From Nocardia cyriacigeorgica GUH-2 (lineage in GTDB: Bacteria > Actinomycetota > Actinomycetes > Mycobacteriales > Mycobacteriaceae), in contig NC_016887.1 of NCBI RefSeq assembly GCF_000284035.1, positions 2,480,001-2,544,000 of the forward strand: a stretch of 64,000 bases of DNA, in the 5' to 3' direction. Of the stretch, positions 1-8,977 are shown piece after piece. Under the pieces are notes generated by a model. It saw only the letters and a list, made by a program, of their open reading frames with translations. It ran no database searches and was not told the origin of the DNA. Positions within the stretch are counted from its first letter, which is position 1, and every line of letters begins with the position of its first letter. The position numbers were made by a program, and so were the translations under genes.

Positions 1-47
1 GGATGGACCGAACCGGTCCGTCACCAGCACCAGACCGAGGAGCGCTC

Positions 48-440
48 ATGAAGTACGTGATCCTGATTCATTCCAACCCGCAGCCGTGGGGACACCCCAC
101 CGGCGACTTCCTGCCCGAGGTGCAGGCCCTGCCCGAGCCGGAGCGGGAGCGGATCAACGCCGATTTCGAGCGGTTGCTCACCGAGATGCAGGACAACGGC
201 GAGCTGGTGGGTGGTGAGGCGCTCGGCGCGCCGGAGGCGGCCCGGCTCTACCGCTGGGAGGACGGCAAACCGCTGCCCACCGACGGCCCCTATTCGGAGG
301 CGAAGGAGCATCTGGCGGGGTTCTTCCTGATCGACGTCGACAGCCTCGAGCGCGCCGAACAGATCGCCGCGCAGTTCGCGGGACCGGGCGAAACGGTCGA
401 ACTGCGCCCCACCATGTGGCCGGGCGGCGACGACCAGTGA
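48..440 (+). CDS. YCII-related (DGPF) protein
   Basis: A 130-residue protein of the YCII/DGPF family. The family signature is seen as DGPYSEAKEHLAGFF in the second half. These are small alpha/beta-barrel-like proteins of mostly unknown biochemistry, and they are the standard partners of ECF42 sigma factors. I chose the ATG at 48 because GAGGAG lies just upstream and the protein then begins MKYVILIHS, the usual family start; a longer reading from position 3 has no such support. The stop overlaps the GTG of the sigma gene by four bases (GTGA), so the two are translationally coupled. A second pair of the same kind lies at 28.4-30.1 kb. Its own promoter would lie largely left of the window. Confidence 0.9.
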   Translation: MKYVILIHSNPQPWGHPTGDFLPEVQALPEPERERINADFERLLTEMQDNGELVGGEALGAPEAARLYRWEDGKPLPTDGPYSEAKEHLAGFFLIDVDSLERAEQIAAQFAGPGETVELRPTMWPGGDDQ

Positions 441-1684
441 GCGCGGAGGCGGTGGGACAGGTGTGGCGTCGGGAGGCGCCGCATGTGCTCACCGCCCTGT
501 TGCGCAGGCATGGCGACCTCGGCGAGTGCGAGGACGCCGCGCAGGAAGCCGCCGAGGCCGCGGCGGCGCAGTGGGCCCGCGACGGGGTGCCGGACAATCC
601 GCGCGGGTGGCTGATCCGGGTGGCGTCGCGGCGCCTGATCGACCGGCAGCGTGCCGATCGCGCCCGGGCCGAACGCGAAGACGCCGTGATGCGAGCCCGC
701 CCCGCCGACGATGGCCTCGCACCGGCGGCGGACGCCGATCCGCCCGCGACCGGCGACGACACCCTGCGCCTGTTCCTGCTCTGCTGTCATCCGAGCCTGA
801 GTCGTCCCTCGCAGGTCGCATTGACACTGCATGCCGTGGCCGGACTGAGCACCGCCGAGATCGCGGCTGCCTACCTGGTGCCGGAACGCACCATGGCCCA
901 GCGGCTCTCCCGCGCCCGAGCCGGATTGCGCACCGCGGGAGCGACTTTCGACCTGCCCGCCGCGAGCGAACTCCCGGCTCGGGTCGCGGCGGTGCTCGAC
1001 GTGTGCCATCTGCTGTTCACCGAGGGCCACACCCGCACCGGCGGGACCGCGGTGCTCGACCCGGGCTTGGCCGGCGAGGCGATCCGCCTGACCCGGCAAC
1101 TGCACCTCCTGGTGCCCGATCACGACGAGGTCGCCGGCGCCCTGGCCCTCATGCTCCTCACCCACGCCCGTGCCGCCACCCGCAGCGACCACGGCGATCT
1201 GGTCCCACTCGCCGAACAGGACCGCAGCCGGTGGGATCCTGCGTTGATCGCCGAGGGCGTGCGCATCCTCGAAACCGTCCTGCCGCGCGGCCATGTCGGC
1301 CGCTACCAGCTCCAGGCCGCGATTGCCGCCGTCCATGCCGAGGCGCCCACCTGGGAGTCGACCGACTGGGCGCAGATCTGCGTCCTCTACGCGATGCTCG
1401 CCCGGCTGGCGCCGAGCCCGGCCGTCACGCTCAATCGCGCGGTGGCCGTCGCCATGGCCTTCGGCCCCGGCCGGGGCCTCGCCCTGATCGAGCCGCTGCT
1501 GAGCGACCCGGCCATGCGCCGCCACCACCGCACGCACGCCGTCCGCGCTCACCTGTTGGAAATGTCCGGCGACCACACCGGGGCGCTGGCGAGCTACGCC
1601 GAAGCTGCTCGGCTGAGCACGAGCCTTCCCGAGCAGCGCTACCTCAATGCTCGAATGCGGCGCCTGGCTGTGGATTCGGACTGA
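437..1684 (+). CDS. ECF42-type RNA polymerase sigma factor with C-terminal TPR-like domain
   Basis: A 415-residue extracytoplasmic-function sigma factor. Region 2 is seen around CEDAAQEAAEAAAAQWARDG and PRGWLIRVASRRLIDRQR. Region 4 carries the helix-turn-helix STAEIAAAYLVPERTMAQRL. The remaining ~220 residues (WAQICVLYAMLARLAPSPAV, LNRAVAVAMAFGPG) match the long C-terminal extension that defines ECF42 (DUF6596/TPR-like), which replaces an anti-sigma factor in this group. The GTG start at 437 overlaps the YCII stop; an in-frame ATG at 416 is possible but lies deeper inside the upstream gene. ECF42 factors are known to drive the adjacent DGPF/YCII gene, so autoregulation of this pair is the likely arrangement. 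The inducing signal is not known for this family. Confidence 0.9.
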   Translation: MSAEAVGQVWRREAPHVLTALLRRHGDLGECEDAAQEAAEAAAAQWARDGVPDNPRGWLIRVASRRLIDRQRADRARAEREDAVMRARPADDGLAPAADADPPATGDDTLRLFLLCCHPSLSRPSQVALTLHAVAGLSTAEIAAAYLVPERTMAQRLSRARAGLRTAGATFDLPAASELPARVAAVLDVCHLLFTEGHTRTGGTAVLDPGLAGEAIRLTRQLHLLVPDHDEVAGALALMLLTHARAATRSDHGDLVPLAEQDRSRWDPALIAEGVRILETVLPRGHVGRYQLQAAIAAVHAEAPTWESTDWAQICVLYAMLARLAPSPAVTLNRAVAVAMAFGPGRGLALIEPLLSDPAMRRHHRTHAVRAHLLEMSGDHTGALASYAEAARLSTSLPEQRYLNARMRRLAVDSD

Positions 1685-1771
1685 ACCGGCGGGCTCTCGG
1701 AAGCCCGATGGACCGTCGCTGGTTTCTGCCGGTGGCTGCTGATCTAATGGCGTGATCGGAAGGAGCCGAGG

Positions 1772-3112
1772 GTGCGGGAGACGATGGGGGACGGGCGGTC
1801 GCCGGAACCGTCGCGGGCAGTCAGCGGCTGGACCACCGGCCTGATGTGTGTGGCGATCGTGGCCGGCGGGGTGATCGCCGGAGGGTTGTTGCATGAACCC
1901 GAGCGGGAACTGACGACGGCGCCACCGACCACAACGAGCATGGCGCCGCAGCCGGCCGAGGAACACACGTATGTGACTCCTCCGGTGACGTACCCGACTC
2001 AGATCCCGGGCTGCCCGCAGGTCGAGCCACCTGGCGAGGACGGGCTCTTCGGCTGGGTCGCGACCGGCCGATCCAGTTACGACAACCCGGCGTACCCGTG
2101 GTTCTCCGGCCCCAAAGCGATGGCGATGTCGGCCGCCTTGCAGGAGGCGCTACCCGACGGGGTCGTCATCGACTTCGCGCCGGCCGATCAGGCGCTGGTC
2201 TTCCAACCCATCCTCGACCCGCCCGAGGAGAGCGAGTTCGGCGGGTACACCGACGCGATGGCCTCGGTGCGGCGCGGTGATCGAGCGGGGTGGTTGTCGG
2301 TGACGGTGCGGCAGTCGAGCGATCCGGCGCCGGCGTGCGTGGCCGGGGCGCTGGACGAGCGGCGTCATCTACCCGACGGGACGATCGTCGACACCCACGA
2401 CACCTGGTCGGAGACCAATGGCGTGCGCACGTTGTCCCGCAGTGCCACCGCCTACCTGCAGGACGGCAGCGTGGTGGGCGCCTACGCCACGAATTCCCCG
2501 GCCGACGGCGCCCCGGCCGGGGAGGTGCCGATGTCGATCGATGAGCTCGTCGCCGTCGTCACCGCACCGGGTTTGCGCGTCACCGCTCCCGTCCCACCGG
2601 GCACCCCGGGCCCGCCCGAGGAATGCTTCACCCGCGCCGATGGGGCGCCTGTCATCGACGAACCCACCGCTCGTCGCCTGAACGCGGTGCTGGCCGGAAT
2701 CCGCCTCGACGGTGTGACGCCGGATCGTCCGCTGGGCGCGCTGCGGCCGGACGGATGGGGCGACGGCGGGCTCTGCCAGACGGTCCCGGTCGACTCCAAC
2801 GGGCAACGAACTCAGCTGAGCATCACGATCGTCGGTGGGCAAGCCCTGCCGACAGAGTCGTCCTCACTCGGCGAGCGCACGGCCACCAGGCGGCAGTTGT
2901 CCGACGGTTCGCTCGTGGACATCGAGGAATCCCAGGTCGGAGTCGCCTCCCAAACGGGGGTCTCGGGAACCGAATCGACGCGCAGCGTGACGGTTACGCG
3001 CCCGTCCGGCACCAGGGTCGAAGTATCCTCCCGCGCCCTGGAACCCGCGCAACCGCTCACCACGGCGCAGCTCGAGACCATCGCCCTGGCCCCCGGACTG
3101 GAGGTGTCGTGA
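1772..3112 (+). CDS. Membrane-anchored exported protein with internal duplication
   Basis: I do not recognise this 446-residue protein. A GTG start follows GGAAGGAG closely. Residues ~20-40 form one hydrophobic anchor (WTTGLMCVAIVAGGVIAGG), followed by a Thr/Pro-rich linker, so the bulk is probably outside the membrane. The exported part contains two related halves. RRHLPDGTIVDTHDTW in the first half corresponds to RRQLSDGSLVDIEESQ in the second, and VAVVTAPGLRVT corresponds to ETIALAPGLEVS. Each half has a few Cys residues that could form disulfides. The stop TGA shares its A with the ATG of the next gene, so the two proteins are coupled and probably work together at the cell surface. Confidence 0.75.
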   Translation: MRETMGDGRSPEPSRAVSGWTTGLMCVAIVAGGVIAGGLLHEPERELTTAPPTTTSMAPQPAEEHTYVTPPVTYPTQIPGCPQVEPPGEDGLFGWVATGRSSYDNPAYPWFSGPKAMAMSAALQEALPDGVVIDFAPADQALVFQPILDPPEESEFGGYTDAMASVRRGDRAGWLSVTVRQSSDPAPACVAGALDERRHLPDGTIVDTHDTWSETNGVRTLSRSATAYLQDGSVVGAYATNSPADGAPAGEVPMSIDELVAVVTAPGLRVTAPVPPGTPGPPEECFTRADGAPVIDEPTARRLNAVLAGIRLDGVTPDRPLGALRPDGWGDGGLCQTVPVDSNGQRTQLSITIVGGQALPTESSSLGERTATRRQLSDGSLVDIEESQVGVASQTGVSGTESTRSVTVTRPSGTRVEVSSRALEPAQPLTTAQLETIALAPGLEVS

Positions 3113-4503
3113 TGGCATGGGCCCCGGGTGTTCGCAATCTCGTGCTCGCCGCTGTCGCCGCGGTTCTCACCAGCGCCGGCGCGGTGGCGGTGCTGCTGCA
3201 TCCGGCCGACGACACACGCAAGATCACCGGAACCAATGACGCGGCACCGGGCCTGGGCTGGTCGATCGACGCCGCCGCCGTCTACGGCGCACCCGGCGCG
3301 CAGTTTCGCGATCCGGTCGGTGGCACCGAATACGACTACAGCGGCGCGGGTTTCGTCGACGCCGGTGACACGCTGGTCTCGGTGATCAGCGTGACCGACG
3401 ACGACGGCACGTCGGCGGGGGAGCCGGAACTCTATGGCTTCGATGCCGCGACCGGTGCGAAGAAATGGGAGGCGCCCGCCGGCGGTCTCGGCGGTTGTGC
3501 GGCCGAACCGGTCGACGGTGCGCTCGTCTGCTACACCGGCTTCTCGGTCGAGGATTCCGCGCTGATCGGATTCGATATCGACGACGGAACGGTCACCCGC
3601 ACCCCGGTGGACTGGTTCATCTTCGCGCTCGCCGCCACCGATAACCGTCTCTATATCGCCGAGGGCGATGTCGAATCCGACGACGTCCGCGTGCAGTCGG
3701 GCACCCTCACCGATCCGGACGCCCACTGGACCCGCCCCTTCACCATGGGCACCCTGTGGGAAGACCTGCCCTGGGACGCGCTCGACGTCTCCCACGGCCA
3801 GGGCGTGTTCACCCTTGGCGTCGATGTTGCCGGGTTCGACCTGCGCAGCGGCGAAACCACCTGGACCGCCCAGCTCACCGGATGCTCCCGCACCACACCG
3901 GCGTTCGACGCGCTCGTCGTCCGGGTCAACAACGAATGCGACGCCGACCCGGCCGTCAGCACCGATCTGATCGACCGCACCGGCCGCACCCTCGCCACCA
4001 CCGACCGACCGGGCGAGCACGACCTCAGCCTCGACCGCCCCGCCGACGACACGACGCCGATCCTGCTCGGCGACACCGCCTACGACCGCCGCGCCGGCAC
4101 CGTCCGCTGGACCAGCCCCGACCTGCTCTACACCGCGTCCGACGGCACCACCGTCAACGGCAGCGCGATCGCCGTGCTCGGCGAGACCGCCCTCCTGCAC
4201 GATCCCGTGGCCAAGACCGTCTCCGGACTGGACCTGCGCACCGGCCAACGCCTGTGGCGCACCCCGACCGAACGCCACGGCACCCTGCACGACTGGCGCG
4301 ACGGCACAGCGGTGTTCACCGACCCTACGGGCATCTACGCCCTCGACCCGCGCACCGGCGAAACCCTCTGGGATGCGCCGTTCCGCGCTATCGAGGCCGA
4401 CTCCGATGCCCTCCTCGACAGCGGCGAACTCACCGCCAAGGGCGCGGGCCGCTATGTCTTCGCCGCGCCACGCACCATGATCGGCCTACGCCCGCTCGAC
4501 TAG
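3112..4503 (+). CDS. Membrane-anchored PQQ-like beta-propeller repeat protein
   Basis: A 463-residue protein with an N-terminal hydrophobic anchor at about residues 8-28 (NLVLAAVAAVLTSAGAVAVL) and an extracytoplasmic body. Repeats of the form LYGFDAATGAKKWEAP, GFDLRSGETTWTAQ, GLDLRTGQRLWRTP and ALDPRTGETLWDAP are the tryptophan-docking blades of PQQ-like/WD40-like propellers. The canonical PQQ-binding site of dehydrogenases is not evident, so a binding or scaffold role (BamB-like fold) is more likely than redox activity. The ATG at 3112 overlaps the stop of the preceding gene by one base; a GTG directly before it is an alternative. Substrate or partner is unknown. Confidence 0.8.
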   Translation: MAWAPGVRNLVLAAVAAVLTSAGAVAVLLHPADDTRKITGTNDAAPGLGWSIDAAAVYGAPGAQFRDPVGGTEYDYSGAGFVDAGDTLVSVISVTDDDGTSAGEPELYGFDAATGAKKWEAPAGGLGGCAAEPVDGALVCYTGFSVEDSALIGFDIDDGTVTRTPVDWFIFALAATDNRLYIAEGDVESDDVRVQSGTLTDPDAHWTRPFTMGTLWEDLPWDALDVSHGQGVFTLGVDVAGFDLRSGETTWTAQLTGCSRTTPAFDALVVRVNNECDADPAVSTDLIDRTGRTLATTDRPGEHDLSLDRPADDTTPILLGDTAYDRRAGTVRWTSPDLLYTASDGTTVNGSAIAVLGETALLHDPVAKTVSGLDLRTGQRLWRTPTERHGTLHDWRDGTAVFTDPTGIYALDPRTGETLWDAPFRAIEADSDALLDSGELTAKGAGRYVFAAPRTMIGLRPLD

Positions 4504-4597
4504 CGATCAGCAGCCCACTGCATTGGGGTCTTCCACGAGCCGCCGATCACCCCCTAGCCTTCGTCGTGGTCGGGAACCCGGACAACCTGGAGGCATC

Positions 4598-4825
4598 TTG
4601 AAACGCACTTTCGCTGCGGTAGCCGTCGCTGCCGCACTCCTGCCCGCGGCACAGCTCGCCACCGCGACGACCGCTTCCGCGGCACCGCAGCAGGCCTTCG
4701 TCGACGGCCCCATGCTCGGTTCCGCCGATGTCGGCTGCGGTGCCCAAGGATGCACGAGCCCGCTGGTGAAGTTCCTGCTCATCGACCTGCCGCAGCTCCT
4801 CGGCTCCGGTTCGGCCGCCGCCTAG
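4598..4825 (+). CDS. Small secreted protein
   Basis: A 75-residue protein starting at TTG, with CTGGAGG about five bases upstream. A longer in-frame reading from 4523 lacks a signal sequence at its start and a ribosome site. Residues 1-29 are a typical Sec signal peptide (KRTFAAVAVAAALLPAAQ, cleavage near TASAA). The mature part is only ~46 residues and contains two cysteines in GCGAQGC, which may form a disulfide, and a hydrophobic stretch near the end (LVKFLLIDLPQLLGSG). The function is not recognised; such peptides are common in Nocardia and related genera. Confidence 0.65.
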   Translation: MKRTFAAVAVAAALLPAAQLATATTASAAPQQAFVDGPMLGSADVGCGAQGCTSPLVKFLLIDLPQLLGSGSAAA

Positions 4826-4864
4826 GACGCCGATGCCGGCCTCGGAGTGTTCTCCGAGAGCCGG

Positions 4865-5905
4865 CTATTCGGCCAAAGCCGCCCGGAACAACTCCCACGA
4901 CCGGTGCAGGTCCTGCTCCCAGTACCCCCACGAATGGGTTCCGGTGTCACGGAAGTCGAAGGTGGCGGGGATGGAGAGTTCCTCGAATCGGTCACGCAGG
5001 CGATGCGTGCAGACGTTGGTGACCTGCTCGAGGGGCGCGCCGAAGACGAGTTGATAGGCGAGGGCGAGCGGGTCGCCGGCACTGGGCAGATTGTCCAGCG
5101 GGCCGGGCAGGCCGGTGCCGGTGGAGACGTAGATGGCGGTGTCGCGCAGTTCACCGGCGTGCAGGTACGGGTCCTTGGCGGCCCAGACCTCACGGCTCGC
5201 ACCCCACATATTCGCCGGATTGCCGCCATTGCTTGCCACCACGGCCGTGATCAGTGCGCGCCCGCTCAGATCGCTGGTCTGCACGCATCCGCTGTAGGAA
5301 CCGATGGCTTGGTACAGCTTGGGAGCGGCCAGCGCCAGCTGGAAGACCGCGGTGCCCGCCATGGAAATACCGGCGATGGCGTTCTTGCCGGTGCTGTCGA
5401 AGGCGCTGTCGATAATCGGTGGCAGTTCCTCGGTGAGGAAGGTGGTCCAGCGCTGTTTGCCCAGCACCGGGTCGTCGGCACGCCAGTCGGCGAAGTAGCT
5501 GCCGCGCCCGCCCATCGGGACCACGAGCGTGACCTGCTCGTCGGCGAAGAAATCGGCGATATCGGTGGCATTGGTCCAGTTCCGGTCGGCGCCACCGTCG
5601 GCGCCGTTGAGCAGATACAGCACCGGAGCCGGCTCCGAATCACTGGGCGCCGGGCGCACTTTCACGGTGATCTCGGTGTCCATCGCCGTCGAGTGCACGC
5701 GCATATCGAGGAATTCGTCGGCGCCCCGGTTGATGGCGACGATCCGGGAGCCATCGGGCGCGGACTGCGTCCCGGCGGGAATCGGCGCCTCGGGAGTGCC
5801 GGACGCGACCGCCGGTTCCGCCACCGTGCACAGGGCAGCGACGACCGTCAACGGCATCAGCACGCTCATGGCCCGCCACCGGATGCGGCTGGAACCGATG
5901 CTCAC
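4865..5905 (-). CDS. Secreted mycolyltransferase/esterase (antigen 85-like)
   Basis: A 346-residue alpha/beta hydrolase of the esterase-D/antigen 85 family. Members transfer mycolic acids to trehalose or arabinogalactan outside the cell. The nucleophile lies in GISMAG (Ser181) and the likely catalytic His in THSWGYWEQDL near the C-terminus, both typical of the family. A signal peptide covers about residues 8-36 (SVLMPLTVVAALCTVAEPAVAS). GTG at 5905 is chosen because GGAGGT sits about six bases upstream. The protein is divergent from the second family member at 24.3 kb and could be a lipase/esterase rather than a true mycolyltransferase. It is transcribed away from the upstream HxlR gene's promoter region, with a 130-base gap between them. 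Confidence 0.85.
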   Translation of the reverse strand: MSIGSSRIRWRAMSVLMPLTVVAALCTVAEPAVASGTPEAPIPAGTQSAPDGSRIVAINRGADEFLDMRVHSTAMDTEITVKVRPAPSDSEPAPVLYLLNGADGGADRNWTNATDIADFFADEQVTLVVPMGGRGSYFADWRADDPVLGKQRWTTFLTEELPPIIDSAFDSTGKNAIAGISMAGTAVFQLALAAPKLYQAIGSYSGCVQTSDLSGRALITAVVASNGGNPANMWGASREVWAAKDPYLHAGELRDTAIYVSTGTGLPGPLDNLPSAGDPLALAYQLVFGAPLEQVTNVCTHRLRDRFEELSIPATFDFRDTGTHSWGYWEQDLHRSWELFRAALAE

Positions 5906-6035
5906 CGGACACCTCCGAATACCCGCCTGTAGCTGGCACCGACGGTAGGGGAGCGCGGGCGCTACGAATGCCGATCGCGAATTCGCTGGGAACCTCACCA
6001 GATCAGTGCGAACCGGCTGGGGCCGATCACAAAGG

Positions 6036-6617
6036 TCAGGAACGGCTCTGTGCGAGGACGTCGGCCAAGGCGCGCGTGCCCTTGGCGATCTCGGTGGCCA
6101 GGTCCAAGTCCAGGCGCACTTCCAGATCCGGTTGCTCGGCGGGGCCGTCGCGGTGGGTGAGGCCGGTCTCGTCGATGACGTAGTGGAACGTCGTCTCGCC
6201 GATGTGCACGGTGACCGTCCCGTTCGGCACCACCCCGGCCACGGCCCGCCCGAGCGGTAACGCGAACCAATGCGCGCGCACCGCATCGGTGCTGCGGCGT
6301 TCACCGAGCAGCGGCGTCCCCCATACCGACAGCGCCTCCAGCACCGGGCGCAGTGCCGCGCCCGAGTCGGTGAGTTCGTACAACGCCGTCGTCGCGCGGG
6401 GACCGACCCGGCGCCGGGTGAGAATGCCGTCGCGTTCGAGGTCCTTGAGCCGGGCGGCGAGCACATCGGTGCTGATGCCGGGCAGATCGGCGAAAAGATC
6501 GCTGTAGCGGCGCGGGCCCGCGGTGAGTTCGCGAACGACCAGCAGATTCCAGCGGTCCCCGACAACCTCGAGCGCGCGGCTAACAGCACAGTGATGGTCG
6601 TAGCTTCGGCGTGGCAC
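6036..6617 (-). CDS. HxlR-family winged-helix regulator with C-terminal SCP2-like domain
   Basis: A 193-residue regulator. Residues ~1-105 are an HxlR (DUF24) winged helix: CAVSRALEVVGDRWNLLVVR and the wing segment ISTDVLAARLKDLERDGIL are diagnostic. The C-terminal part (VTVHIGETTFHYVIDETG, then EVRLDLDLATEIAKG) resembles the SCP2 sterol-carrier-like domain often fused to HxlR proteins in actinobacteria, suggesting that it senses a hydrophobic ligand. It begins with GTG with no clear ribosome site. It is divergent from the aminotransferase gene at 6710, and the shared intergenic region holds TACTTGG half-sites, so it likely represses itself and possibly that gene. Confidence 0.88.
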   Translation of the reverse strand: MPRRSYDHHCAVSRALEVVGDRWNLLVVRELTAGPRRYSDLFADLPGISTDVLAARLKDLERDGILTRRRVGPRATTALYELTDSGAALRPVLEALSVWGTPLLGERRSTDAVRAHWFALPLGRAVAGVVPNGTVTVHIGETTFHYVIDETGLTHRDGPAEQPDLEVRLDLDLATEIAKGTRALADVLAQSRS

Positions 6618-6634
6618 CCGGCTACTCTAACCCA

Positions 6635-6676
6635 GTACTTGGAAAATCAAAGTGCATACTTGGGATTTCCAAGTAC
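6635..6676. promoter_or_regulatory. Probable HxlR operator: three TACTTGG half-sites
   Basis: The HxlR/aminotransferase intergenic region contains TACTTGG at 6636-6642 and again at 6657-6663, plus the inverted form CCAAGTA at 6669-6675. The last two make a perfect 7-base inverted repeat with a 5-base spacer. The outer arms extend to an 11-base perfect match (GTACTTGGAAA at 6635-6645 against TTTCCAAGTAC at 6666-6676). The two direct half-sites are 21 bases apart, about two helical turns. HxlR proteins bind as dimers to such GTAC-type dyads, so assignment to the adjacent regulator is natural but inferred. Confidence 0.75.
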
Positions 6677-6709
6677 AGTAGCGGCAGCCGTATCGAGAAG
6701 AGGATGTCC

Positions 6710-7921
6710 ATGCAGGTCAAGCAGTCGAGCAAGTTGTCGGGAGTGTCGTACGAGATTCGCGGCCCGGTGGCCGAGCATGCCGCGCGCCTGGAAGCCGAGG
6801 GGCATCACGTCGTCAAGCTCAATACCGGCAACCCGCTGCCGTTCGGGTTCGAGGCGCCCGAGGAGATCTTGCAGGACATCGTTCGGACCCTGCCGAATTC
6901 GAGCGGCTACTCGAGTTCCAAGGGGCTGCTGTCGGCCAGGCGCGCGGTGGTGCAGTACTACCAGACGCTCGGCTTGCCCGACGTCGGCGTGGAAGAGGTA
7001 TTCCTGGGCAACGGCGTCTCCGAACTCATCATGATGGCCATGACGGCGCTGCTGGAAAACGGCGATGAAGTGCTGGTTCCCGCGCCGGATTTCCCGTTGT
7101 GGACCGCCTCCACCGCGCTCAACGGGGGCCGTCCGGTGCACTACATGTGCGATGAGGGCGCCAACTGGTTCCCCGATGTGGCCGATATCGAATCGAAGGT
7201 CACCGAACGCACCCGCGCGATTGTCATCATCAACCCGAACAACCCCACCGGCGCGGTGTATTCGCAGGACGTGCTGCGCGACATCCTGGAAGTGGCGCGG
7301 CGCCACAACCTCATCGTGTTCTCCGATGAGATCTACGACAAGATCTACTACGACGGCGGCACCCACACCGCGACCGCCGCCCTGGCTCCGGACCTGCTGT
7401 GCCTGACCTTCTCCGGCCTGTCGAAGGGCTACCGCTGCGCCGGTTTCCGGTCCGGCTGGATGGTTGTGTCCGGCCCGACCCAGCACGCCGCGAACTATCT
7501 CGAGGGCCTGACCATGCTCGCCGGTCTGCGCCTGTGCGCGAATGTGCCCGGCCAGCAGGTGATTCAGGCCGCGCTCGGCGGACATCAGAGCATCTACGAT
7601 CTCACTCTGCCCGGCGGCCGGCTGCGCGAACAGCGTGACCGGGCCTGGGAGGCGCTCAATGCCATCCCCGGCATCTCGTGCGTGAAACCCAAGGGTGCGC
7701 TCTACGCCTTCCCCAAGATCGACCTGGACATGTATCCGATCGTCGACGACGAAAAGCTCGTCCTGGATCTGCTGCTGCAAGAGAAGCTGCACATCGTGCA
7801 GGGCACCGGCTTCAATTGGCCACGCCCCGACCACTTCCGCATTGTCACCCTGCCGCACGCCGACGACCTCGAGGCCATCATCGAACGGATCGGCCGGTTC
7901 CTGGCGACCTACCGCCAGTAG
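6710..7921 (+). CDS. PLP-dependent class I/II aminotransferase (AlaA/AspC-like)
   Basis: A 403-residue fold-type I aminotransferase. Visible landmarks are NPNNPTGAVYS (substrate/PLP-binding Asn region), SDEIYDKIYYDG, the Schiff-base lysine in SGLSKGYRCAGFRSGW (Lys239) and the arginine in HFRIVTLP. Length and N-terminus (MQVKQSSKLSGVSYEIRGP) resemble mycobacterial Rv0337c, annotated aspC, and E. coli AlaA, so alanine-pyruvate/glutamate transamination is the likeliest reaction. ATG 6710 is preferred to ATG 6704 because AGAAGAGG directly abuts 6704 and gives good spacing only for 6710. It may be regulated by the divergent HxlR protein through the intervening dyads. Confidence 0.88.
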   Translation: MQVKQSSKLSGVSYEIRGPVAEHAARLEAEGHHVVKLNTGNPLPFGFEAPEEILQDIVRTLPNSSGYSSSKGLLSARRAVVQYYQTLGLPDVGVEEVFLGNGVSELIMMAMTALLENGDEVLVPAPDFPLWTASTALNGGRPVHYMCDEGANWFPDVADIESKVTERTRAIVIINPNNPTGAVYSQDVLRDILEVARRHNLIVFSDEIYDKIYYDGGTHTATAALAPDLLCLTFSGLSKGYRCAGFRSGWMVVSGPTQHAANYLEGLTMLAGLRLCANVPGQQVIQAALGGHQSIYDLTLPGGRLREQRDRAWEALNAIPGISCVKPKGALYAFPKIDLDMYPIVDDEKLVLDLLLQEKLHIVQGTGFNWPRPDHFRIVTLPHADDLEAIIERIGRFLATYRQ

Positions 7922-8011
7922 GACCCGGCCCGCACGGATTCGGCTCGTGACCGACTCGCCCGCCGCCGCGATGTTCGCGGCACCGCCGCCCGGCCCCCAT
8001 ACGATCGACGC

Positions 8012-8863
8012 ATGAGTGAGCTGATCGCAGTCAGTGGGGCGACGGGGGCGATCGGGGGACGGGTGGCGCGCCGGTTGGCGGCCGAGGGCATCGAGCAACG
8101 GCTGCTCGGCCGCAATGCCGCGCGCGCCCCGCAGTTGCCGGGCGCGCACTTCATGGCGGCCGACTATGCCGATCCCGCGAGCGTGCGCGCGGCGCTCGAC
8201 AGCGTCGACACCTTCCTGTTCGTTTCGGCGAGCGAAGCGCGCAACCGCGCCGATCAGCAGCGAGCCGTCGTCGGTGCGGCCGTCGACGCGGGGGTGCGGC
8301 GCATCGTCTACGTCTCCTTCGTCGGCGCGGCACCGGAGTGCACCTTCACCTTCGGGCGCGACCACTGGTGGACCGAGCAGGAAATCCGTTCCTGCGGGCT
8401 GGAATTCACCTTCCTGCGGGACAACTTCTATCAGGACATGCTGCCGTTGCTGGTCGGCGAGGACGGAGTCATCCGCGGCCCGGCCGGTACCGGCCGGATC
8501 GGCGCGGTCGCCCGTGACGATGTCGCCGATGTCGCGGCCGCGGTGCTCACCGGCACCGGCCACGACGGCCACACCTACGACGTCACCGGCCCCCGTGCCA
8601 TCACGCTGACCGAGGCCGCCGCCATGATCAGCGAAGCGACCGGGCGCACCGTCACCTATCACGCCGAATCCCTCGACGAGGCGTATGAGAGCCGGGCGGG
8701 CTACGGCGCCGAGGACTGGGAGGTCGCCGGCTGGGTGAGCTCCTATCAGGCGATGGCCACCGGCGAACTGGACATCGTCACCGATACCGTGCCCCGGCTC
8801 ACCGGCCACCCCGCCAAGGACTTCACCCAACTGCTGGCCGAATCCGCGCCACGCGAAGCCTGA
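8012..8863 (+). CDS. NmrA-like NAD(P)H-binding reductase
   Basis: A 283-residue atypical short-chain dehydrogenase/NmrA-type protein, similar in layout to QorB (quinone oxidoreductase 2). The dinucleotide-binding loop GATGAIGG is at residues 9-16, followed by LLGRNAARAP and the VYVSFVGA strand; there is no canonical YxxxK, which suits the NmrA/QorB group. A TACGAT sequence at 8000-8005 ends seven bases before the ATG and there is no ribosome-binding sequence, so the transcript is probably leaderless. The substrate (quinone or other electrophile) cannot be read from sequence. It is a single gene with no obvious operon partner. Confidence 0.85.
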   Translation: MSELIAVSGATGAIGGRVARRLAAEGIEQRLLGRNAARAPQLPGAHFMAADYADPASVRAALDSVDTFLFVSASEARNRADQQRAVVGAAVDAGVRRIVYVSFVGAAPECTFTFGRDHWWTEQEIRSCGLEFTFLRDNFYQDMLPLLVGEDGVIRGPAGTGRIGAVARDDVADVAAAVLTGTGHDGHTYDVTGPRAITLTEAAAMISEATGRTVTYHAESLDEAYESRAGYGAEDWEVAGWVSSYQAMATGELDIVTDTVPRLTGHPAKDFTQLLAESAPREA

Positions 8864-8977
8864 GGACCCACGCCGCCGGTTGCTCTCGGATAGCTACGCG
8901 CGGAGGATGAACCGCGTAAGCTGACGCCCAGTTGCCGAAGCACTGGCATGGGTGGGTGAAGACCCCCGGAGGAAGCA

